Assembly (NCBI RefSeq): GCF_017562075.2
Contig: NC_054084.1
Span: 35,498,499 to 35,562,498 of the forward strand
Reading direction: 5' to 3'
From: Anopheles merus
Lineage: Eukaryota > Arthropoda > Insecta > Diptera > Culicidae
DNA length: 64,000 bases
The position numbers and the translations under genes were made by a program. The number at the start of each line of letters is the position of its first letter. Within the stretch, counting starts at the first letter, position 1. The notes below the pieces were generated by a model. That model was not told the origin of the DNA. It searched no databases and saw only the letters and a program-made list of their open reading frames with translations. Positions 56,150-64,000 of this stretch are shown here, in pieces.

Positions 56150-59100
56150 GTAAGTATGGTCGCTGATCCTCCAAACTTCCCAAACTTGGTAAGATGATAT
56201 GATTCGCACATGTAATACACCACTACCTGTCCAGCGCCTGGGAGAAGAAGCTGATGCTGCTGCAGGACATACTGGATGATTGGCTGAAGGTGCAGGCGAC
56301 CTGGATGTACCTGGAGCCGATCTTTTCGAGCCCGGACATACAGTCGCAGATGCCGGAAGAGGGTCGCCGGTTCAGTGCGGTCGACAAGATCTGGAAGGAT
56401 CTGATGAAGTCGGTGCAGGCCGACACGAAGGTTTTGGTGGTGCTGGAAATAGACAAAATGTCGGAGAAGCTGAAGAAATCGTACGGCCTGCTGGAGGTGA
56501 TCCAGAAGGGGCTAAACGAGTATCTGGAGAAGAAGCGGCTTTACTTTCCCCGCTTCTTCTTCCTGTCAAACGACGAGCTGCTGGAGATTCTGTCCGAAAC
56601 GAAGGATCCGACCCGCGTCCAGCCGCACCTGAAGAAGTGTTTCGAGGGCATTGCGTCGCTTAACTTTACCGAAGCGCTCGACATTACGATGATGCGCTCG
56701 AGCGAGGGCGAAGAGGTGGACCTGGTGGAGGAGGTGTCCACCAGCAAGGCGAAGGGCCAGGTGGAGAAGTGGCTGCTCGATTTGGAGCATTCGATGAAGA
56801 AGAGCATCCACCTGAAGGTGGGCAAATCGTACGAGGCGTACACGGAGACGGAACGCCACAAGTGGGTGCTGATGTGGCCGGGCCAGTGCATCCAGTGCAT
56901 TTCGTGTGCGTTCTGGACGCTCGAGACTACGATGTGCTTTGATAGTGAAGATCCGCTGGCCGCGCTGGAAGAGTATCTGGAGACGTGCAAGGTGCAGATC
57001 TCGTTCATTGTGGATTTGGTGCGCGGGAAGCTGGCGATGCAGAATCGGCTTACCCTGGGCGCACTGGTTGTGCTGGATGTGCACGCGCGGGATGTACTGC
57101 TGGACATGATCGAGCAGAAGACGACCCAGGTGGATGATTTCAACTGGTTGGCCCAGTTCCGGTACTACTTTGAGGAGCAAAACCTGGCGACCCGCATGAT
57201 CAACTCCACGCTGATGTACGGGTATGAGTATTTGGGCAATACGGCGCGGCTGGTGATAACACCGCTGACCGATCGCTGCTTCCGGACGCTGTTCGGCGCG
57301 CTGCATCTCCATCTGGGCGGAGCCCCCGAAGGTCCAGCCGGGACGGGCAAGACGGAGACGACCAAAGATTTGGCGAAAGCCGTCGCGAAGCAGTGCGTAG
57401 TGTTCAACTGCTCGGATGGGTTGGACTACATCGCGCTGGGCAAGTTTTTCAAGGGTCTCGCGTCCTGCGGCGCCTGGTCGTGCTTTGACGAGTTTAATCG
57501 CATCGATCTGGAGGTGCTGTCGGTGGTGGCACAGCAAATTTTAACCATCCAGCGGGGCATCAACTCCGGCTCGCCGACGATGGTGTTCGAGGGCACGACG
57601 CTCAATCTCGACCCGAGCTGTGCCGTGTTTATCACGATGAACCCGGGCTATGCGGGCCGTTCGGAGCTGCCGGACAATTTGAAGGCACTGTTCCGGTCGG
57701 TCGCAATGATGGTCCCGGACTATGTGCTCATCTCGGAGATTGAGCTGTACGCGTACGGGTTTTTGAACGCGAAGCCGCTCGCGGTGAAGATCGTCGCCAC
57801 GTATCGACTCTGCTCGGAGCAGCTGAGCTCGCAGCCCCACTACGACTACGGGATGCGGGCGGTCAAATCGGTACTGAAGGCGGCCGGCGCACTGAAGCTC
57901 CGCTACCCGGACGAATCGGAAGACATATTGGTGCTGCGGTCGATTAAGGATGTAAATTTGGCGAAATTCCTCAACCAAGATGTGCCACTGTTCCAGGGCA
58001 TCATCTCGGACCTGTTTCCGGGCGTGGTGCTGCCGAAGCCGGACTACGCAGTGTTCGATGCCGCGGTGGAGAAAGCGTGCGAGAAGAACAACAAGCAGTT
58101 CACGCCCTTCTTCCTGGAGAAGGTGCAGCAGCTGTACGAGATGATCGTAGTGCGACACGGGCTGATGATCGTGGGACCACCGCTGGGCGGCAAAACGACC
58201 GCGTACCGCGTGCTGGCGGAGGCGCTGGCTACGATTGAGGAGCTGGGCGAGATGGGCGAGCATCGGGCACAGTACACGGTGATGAACCCGAAGGCGATCA
58301 CGATGGGTCAGCTGTACGGGCAGTTCGATCCGGTGTCGCACGAGTGGAGCGATGGCATACTGGCGGTAAGCTATCGGCACTATGCGCAGAGCACGAGCAC
58401 GGATCGCAAGTGGCTAATATTCGATGGGCCGGTCGACGCGATCTGGATCGAGAACATGAACACGGTGCTGGACGACAACAAGAAGCTGTGCCTGATGTCG
58501 GGCGAAATCATACAGCTGTCGTCGACGACGAACCTCATCTTCGAGGTGATGGATCTGGATGCCGCATCGCCGGCCACGGTGTCGCGCTGCGGCATGATCT
58601 ACATGGAGCCCAGCTCGCTGGGCTGGGAGCCGGTGCTGGAGTCGTGGAAGAACACGCTCCCGCCGGCCCTCCACTCGATGAACAAGCAGGTGATCACGCA
58701 GATGTTTCACCGCTTCTGCCCGATGCTGCTGTGGTTCGTGCGCCGGGGCGGCGGACTGCGCGAGATGATGCCGACCAGCGACTCGAACCTGGTGCTGTCG
58801 GTGATGCATCTGTTCGACTGCTTCATGGACGACTACCGGAACGAGGCGTACATGAAGGCGGTGTCGGAGGTGGACGTGCGGGCGCAGCTCGAGGGGGTGT
58901 TCTTCTTTTCCTGCATTTGGGCTATTGGCGGGCCGCTCGAAACCGACAGCCGGGGCAAGTTTAGCGAGCTCTTCCGCGCACTGACGGAGAAAGTGTTTCC
59001 GCCCGAGCTGAACGAGAAGTTCCGCATACCGGAGCATCTGCAGGTGCAGCCGCTCTCGAAGCCATTCATCTTCCAGATCCCGAAGGGCGGCACCGTCTTC

Positions 59101-62100
59101 GACTACCGCTTCACCAAGGAGGGCAAGGGCAAGTGGCGCCCGTGGGCCGAGGAGATCGGCCAGAGCACCAGCATCCAGCGGGACGTGCCGGTGAATCAGG
59201 TGATCGTGCCGACGATCGAAACGATACGCATCGGTGCACTGCTGGAGCTGCTGGTGCAGCACGGCAAGTGTTTGCTGCTGGTGGGACCCACCGGCACCGG
59301 GAAGAGCGTCTACACGATCGACTTTCTGCTGAAGCGCAACGATACGAACGTGTTTAAGCCGCTGCTGATAAGCTTCTCGGCGCAGACGACCGCCAACCAG
59401 GTGCAGGACATCATCATGTCGAAGCTGGACAAGCGGCGCAAGGGTGTGTTCGGGCCGCCGCTCGGCAAGAAGTGTGTCGTGTTCATCGACGACGTGTCGA
59501 TGCCGCTGAAGGAAACGTACGGTGCGCAACCACCGATCGAGATAGTGCGCATGTGGCTGGACCACTGTCTCTGGTACGACCGGAAGGACGTGACGGCGAT
59601 GAAGCTGGTCGATCTGCAGCTGATGTGCGCGATGGGACCGCCGAGCACGGGCAACACGGTCTCGCCCCGGTTCTCGCAGCATTTCAACGCGATCGCGCTG
59701 GACGAGTTCGACGATCAGACGCTGATCGGCATCTTCAGCAAGATCGTGCTGTGGCATCTAGATACGCGGGGCTTCTCGAAAGAGTTTGACCCGTGCATCG
59801 ATGAGATCGTACTGTCGACGCTTCAGATTTATCGCCAGGCGCGTGCCATCCTGCTACCGACGCCGGCCAAATGCCACTATCTCTTCAATCTGCGCGACTT
59901 TTCGCGCGTCATCCAGGGTGTGCTGCTGTCCGTGCCGGAGGGCACGGAAACGCTCAACAGCATGCGGCGGTTGTGGGCGCACGAGATACTGCGCGTGTAC
60001 GGCGATCGGCTGGTGGACGACAGTGATCGCGAGTGGCTGTTCGAGGAGCTGTGCACCGTGATACGCGAGTACATGAAGGAGGATCCGAAGGACCTGTTCG
60101 ATCGGTTTGTGGAAGGAAATGAGCTGACGGAAACGTCGCTGCGAGCGCTAATGTTCTGTGACTTCACAAACCCGAAGGCAGACACGAAACTGTACCTGGA
60201 GGTGATGGATATTGAGGAGCTGAGCTTTGTGGTGGAGTCGTACCTGGTGGAGTACAACAACATGTCGAAGAAGCCGATGTCGCTGGTACTGTTCCGTTTT
60301 GCGATCGAGCATCTGTCCCGGATCTGTCGCATTATCAAGCAGCCGCGCAGCCATGCGCTGCTGGTTGGGGTCGGTGGTTCCGGTCGACAGTCGCTGGCCC
60401 GCATTGCATCGCATATATGTTCGTACGAGCTCTACCAGGTATGCGCCACGGTCTGCCTGAGTTGTCGTGTCAAGTGTTGATTATTGTCGCTTCGCGTCTT
60501 TTCTCAGGTTGAGATATCACGCCAGTACGGCATGACGGAGTGGCGTGAGGATATGAAGAACCTGCTGAAGAAAGTCTGCGGCTCCGATCAGCACATCTGC
60601 TTCCTGTTCACGGACACGCAGATCAAGGAGGAAGGATTTCTGGAGGACATTAACAATCTGCTCAACTCGGGAGAAATTCCCAATCTCTTCACTAACGAGG
60701 AAAAATCGGAAATTATCGAGAAGATGCGTCAGATGGATCGTCAGAAGGAGAAGAGTCAGCAGACGGATGGTAGTTTGGTGGCTCTGTTCAATTTGTTTGT
60801 TACTGTAAGTCTCTAGCTGAAGATCTGAAGGGTCTTCTGCGCAGGCGAAAGTACATTGTATCACTCCATTGCAGATCATACGAGATCAGCTGCATATCGT
60901 GCTGTCGATGTCACCGATCGGTGATGCCTTCAGGAACAGGGTTCGCAAGTTCCCCTCGGTCGTGAACTGCTGTACGATCGACTGGTTTCAACCGTGGCCT
61001 AAAGATGCACTGACAGCGGTCGCAACCAAGTTTTTGTCCACGGTGGAGATGACCGATATGGAGCGTCAGTGCTGTATCGATATGTGCATGGAGTTCCACA
61101 CCACTACCCAGCAGCTGTCGGATGAGTTCCTGTTGCGGCTGAAACGCTACAACTACGTCACACCGACCTCGTATCTGGAGATGATCCACACTTTCAAGAC
61201 ACTGCTTGACAAGAAGCGCACGTATGTGACGATCTCTGGTGTCCTGTTTCCAGTTCCAAATACTTGCTTGTTTGCGTTTTCTTCTTTACAGCGAGGTGCT
61301 GACGGGGAAAAATCGCTACCTGACCGGGTTGAAGCAGCTGGAGATTGCGGCCCAACAGATCGGTGTAATGCAGGAGCAGCTCGAGGCAGTACAGCCGCAG
61401 ATGAAGATCGCCGCTGAAACCGTTGCCCATCAGATGGCCAAAGTGCAGGCCGATAGTGAGGTAGCGGCCGAGCAGAAGCAGATGGTTGAAAAGGATGAAG
61501 CGGCCGCCCAAGAGCAGGCGGCAGCAGCGAACGCCATCAAAGAGGTGTGCGATGCGAAGCTGGCAGATGCCATGCCTATTCTGGATGCGGCCATGGAGGC
61601 ACTGAACACACTCACGCCCGCTGACATTACGATTGTAAAGACGATGAAAAGTCCTCCGATTGGGGTGAAGGTGGTGATGGAGGCGGTTTGCATCCTGAAG
61701 GATCTAAAGCCGGATCGGGTGCAGAACCCATCTGGGATGGGCATGGTCGAGGACTACTGGGGTCCATCGAAGCGTGTGCTGGGGGATATTAAGTTCATGG
61801 ACGGGTTGCTTAACTTCGACAAGGACGACATCCCGCCGAAGGTGATACAGAAGCTGGAGGAGCGCGTCTTCACGAACGAAAACTTCGACCCGGAGAAGGT
61901 GAAGGCGGCATCTACGGCAGCGGAAGGGTTGTGCAAGTGGGTGATAGCAATCGCGAAGTACGACAAAGTGGCGAAGGAGATTGCCCCGAAGAAGGCGGCT
62001 CTTGCGGAAGCACAGGCCAGCTACAATGTAAGGAATTCAATGCGTTTCACTCGTTGTTTCCACCATGTTCTCTAACGATTTTTCTTCTTCTGTCTCCCCA

Positions 62101-63981
62101 TTTAAGTCTGCAATGACGATACTGAACGCAAAGCTGGAGCAACTGCGCATTGTCGAAGAAAACCTTGCCGATCTTCAGCGTAAGCTAGACGAACAGATTG
62201 CTCAGCATGCGAAGCTGCAGGCGAATGTGGAGCTGTGCATGAAGAAGCTCGAGCGTGCAACGGAGATAATTACCGGACTGGGCGGTGAGAAGGATCGATG
62301 GCAAACGGCTGCCGACACGCTGGCCCTGATATACGACACACTGACGGGGGATGTCCTGATTGCGTCAGGGATCGTTGCGTACCTCGGACCGTTCACGATG
62401 CAGTTCCGGGCACAGCAAATCGCCCAGTGGATCGAACGGTGTACGGATCGTGGGATTATCTGTTCACCCGACTTCCAACTCGTCAACGTGCTGGGCAATC
62501 CGGTGGACATTCGGGCGTGGAACATCTTCGGACTGCCGAGTGATGCGTTTTCCGTCGAAAGTGCCATCATAATTCAGTAAGAATTTAATGGCTTCGTTTA
62601 CTTATAGGATTTGTGCTGAGATCCTGTTAGATATTGGATTCCGTTTGCAGAAGCAACTTGTGTTAAAATTAGATATGAACAATGTAATGTAATTTTTCTT
62701 CCCTCTTTTTTTTTAGCAACGCTCGTCGCTGGCCACTAATGATCGATCCCCAGGGGCAAGCAAACAAGTGGGTACGCAACATGGAGAAAGCCAACCGCAT
62801 TTGCATCATCCGCCTGACGCAGCCCGACTATACGCGCGTCCTCGAGAACGCCATCCAGTTCGGGCTGCCCGTGCTGCTAGAAAACGTCGGCGAAGAGATC
62901 GAACCCATGCTGGAGCCGATACTGCTCAAGCAGATCTTCCGCCAGGGCGGCACCATGTGCATCAAGCTCGGCGATTCCATCATCGAGTATAACGATTCGT
63001 TCAAATTTTACATCACCACGAAACTGCGTAGCCCTCACTATCTGCCCGAAATTGCGGTCAAGGTGACGCTGCTCAACTTTATGATCACGCAAACGGGCCT
63101 GCAGGATCAGCTCCTCTCCATAACGGTAGCGCGCGAGCGGCCCGACCTGGAGACGGAGAAAAACTCGCTGATCGTGCAGGGGGCGGAGAACAAGCGGCAG
63201 CTGCAGGAGATCGAGGACAAGATCCTGCAGGTGCTGTCGTCCGAGGGGAACATCCTTGAGGACGAGACGGCCGTGTCGGTCCTAAGCTCGTCGAAAACGC
63301 TGGCGAACGAGATCAACGAGAAGCAAATCATTGCCGAGGTGACCGAGCGTCAGATCGATGTGGCCCGGCTGCAGTACACACCGATCGCGGCCCACTCGAC
63401 GGTGCTGTTCTTCACGATCGCGGACCTGGCCTGCATCGATCCGATGTATCAGTACAGCCTGTCCTGGTTCGTGAACCTGTTCACCGCGGCTATCGACAAT
63501 ACCGAGAAGGTGGACGAGGTCCCAGCACGGTTGGAGGACCTTAGGACCTACTTCACGTACAGTCTGTACGAGAACATCTGCCGGAGTTTGTTCGAGAAGG
63601 ATAAGATACTGTTTTCGCTACTGCTTGCTACCAATTTGCAGCAGGACGCTGGGCAGCTTGGGGCGGCTGAGCTGATGTTTCTGCTTACGGGGGGTGTTGG
63701 GTTGGACAATCCGGATCCGAATCCGGCTGCGGGATGGTTGCCGGATAAGAATTGGGACGAGCTGTGCCGGTTGACGGTGTCGTTCGAGGCGTTTGGGGCG
63801 CTGAAGGAGCATGTGGTGAAGAATTTGAGTAGCTGGAAGCAGTACTTTGATGATTATACTCCTCATGAAGCGCCCATTCCGGAACCGTGGAACACGAAGT
63901 TGACGCCGTTTCAGAAGTTGCTGGTACTGCGGTGTTTCCGGGCGGATAAGCTCGTTCCAGCGATTGAGCTGTATGTGGCGA
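52934..63981 (+). CDS. Axonemal inner-arm dynein heavy chain (DNAH3/7/12 group), 3' end outside the window
   Basis: Twelve exons: 52934-53243, 53313-53896, 53987-54220, 54307-54498, 54569-55663, 55737-56149, 56235-60438, 60508-60804, 60875-61221, 61292-62027, 62107-62576 and 62717-63981, all phase-consistent, about 3,382 codons of an expected ~4,000. It is a microtubule motor ATPase of cilia and sperm tails. AAA1 P-loop GPAGTGKT is near residue 1309 with CFDEFNRI after it; AAA2 GPPLGGKT near 1590; AAA3 GPTGTGKS near 1960; AAA4 GVGGSGRQS near 2321; then stalk and the NARRWPLMIDPQGQANKW signature. The linker segment YIKPFEKDI...ATWMYLEPIFSSPDI points to DNAH3/7/12; the fly counterpart could be Dhc36C or Dhc62B. 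The chosen ATG follows a strong acceptor; the frame is open upstream to 52649, so an earlier start is not excluded. Confidence 0.93.
56235..60438 (+). CDS. Dynein heavy chain exon 7: linker, AAA1 to AAA4
   Basis: A single 4.2-kb exon. Walker A of AAA1 is at 57331-57354 and Walker B at 57481-57504; AAA2 P-loop starts at 58174, AAA3 at 59284 and AAA4 at 60367. AAA4 has Arg-Gln after the last Gly (GSGRQS), usual for this module in axonemal dyneins. The exon ends in phase 0 at GTATGC. Confidence 0.93.
60875..62576 (+). CDS. Dynein heavy chain exons 9-11: stalk coiled coil and microtubule-binding domain
   Basis: The first helix of the stalk is rich in Ala, Glu, Gln and Lys from about 61330 to 61560. 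The microtubule-binding part follows (KTMKSPPIGVKVVMEAVC to KWVIAIAKYDKV), and the return helix is in 62107-62300. Then comes GDVLIASGIVAYLGPFTMQF, leading toward AAA5. Confidence 0.9.
62717..63981 (+). CDS. Dynein heavy chain exon 12: AAA5 region, cut by the window edge
   Basis: Begins HNARRWPLMIDPQGQANKW, the conserved AAA5 signature, followed by the LLENVGEEIEPMLEPILLKQ segment. The last part reads PEPWNTKLTPFQKLLVLRCF, then a donor A|GTAAGT at 63982. AAA6 and the C-terminal domain must lie to the right. Confidence 0.9.
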
Positions 63982-64000
63982 GTAAGTAAAATATTAAATG

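Noticed and set aside
58414..59757. 447-codon minus-strand frame, and similar ones at 54560-55660, 56566-57537 and 57541-58380
   Set aside because: They lie exactly opposite GC-rich dynein exons, are rich in Arg, His, Leu and Gln with no domain, and the + strand has clear dynein motifs. They are antisense shadows.

Overview
The window looks like part of a dipteran genome, most likely an Anopheles-type mosquito. Exons are GC-rich at third codon positions, introns and spacers are AT-rich, small introns run about 60-100 bp, splice sites are GT-AG, and the proteins are animal proteins (a Crooked-legs-type C2H2 factor, ATP23, an axonemal dynein heavy chain). The species is inferred; nothing in the sequence names it.

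Region 1 (about 1.2-49.2 kb, + strand) is one very large gene that I read as the crol (crooked legs) ortholog. Its first exon in the window (1243-1633) carries the conserved acidic segment with YHEVFGK. A two-finger exon follows (2622-2805). Then come 21 single-finger cassette exons spread over 27 kb (4513-31859). Every cassette is exactly 84 nt, every one is phase 2/phase 2, every one has an intact acceptor and an AG|GTGAG donor, and none carries a stop or indel. After the array come a two-finger exon (34126-34293), a three-finger exon (34398-34738) and a Q/P/H-rich last exon (37421-38058) ending in VVY-stop. The same frame stays open past that TGA for 156 more codons (to 38529), which makes a stop-readthrough candidate. 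An A-rich stretch of about 10.7 kb then runs to tandem poly(A) signals at 49209-49218 and is best read as the 3' UTR.

The cassette array is the outstanding feature. Each cassette supplies the second zinc-binding His of the finger before it and the first three ligands of its own finger, so any cassette can join any later one and rebuild a perfect finger with a TGE[T/S]P linker. If cassettes are used singly there are 21 choices; if they are included freely the protein could vary from 7 to 28 fingers. The recognition helices are almost constant (RKEHLTN), so finger number may vary more than base preference. I cannot tell from sequence which splicing mode is used.

Region 2 (50.1-51.1 kb, +) is a three-exon gene for the mitochondrial metalloprotease ATP23 (HEMIH motif). 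Region 3 (about 51.28-51.72 kb, -) holds the 3' exons of an unidentified minus-strand gene. Region 4 (52.9 kb to the right edge, +) is an axonemal inner-arm dynein heavy chain of the DNAH3/7/12 group. Twelve exons and about 3,382 codons are visible, covering the tail, linker, AAA1-AAA4, stalk and AAA5 region; the C-terminal part lies beyond the window. X-box (RFX)-like sites sit in the gap upstream of it.

The genes are not an operon and show no shared pathway; they are ordinary neighbours.
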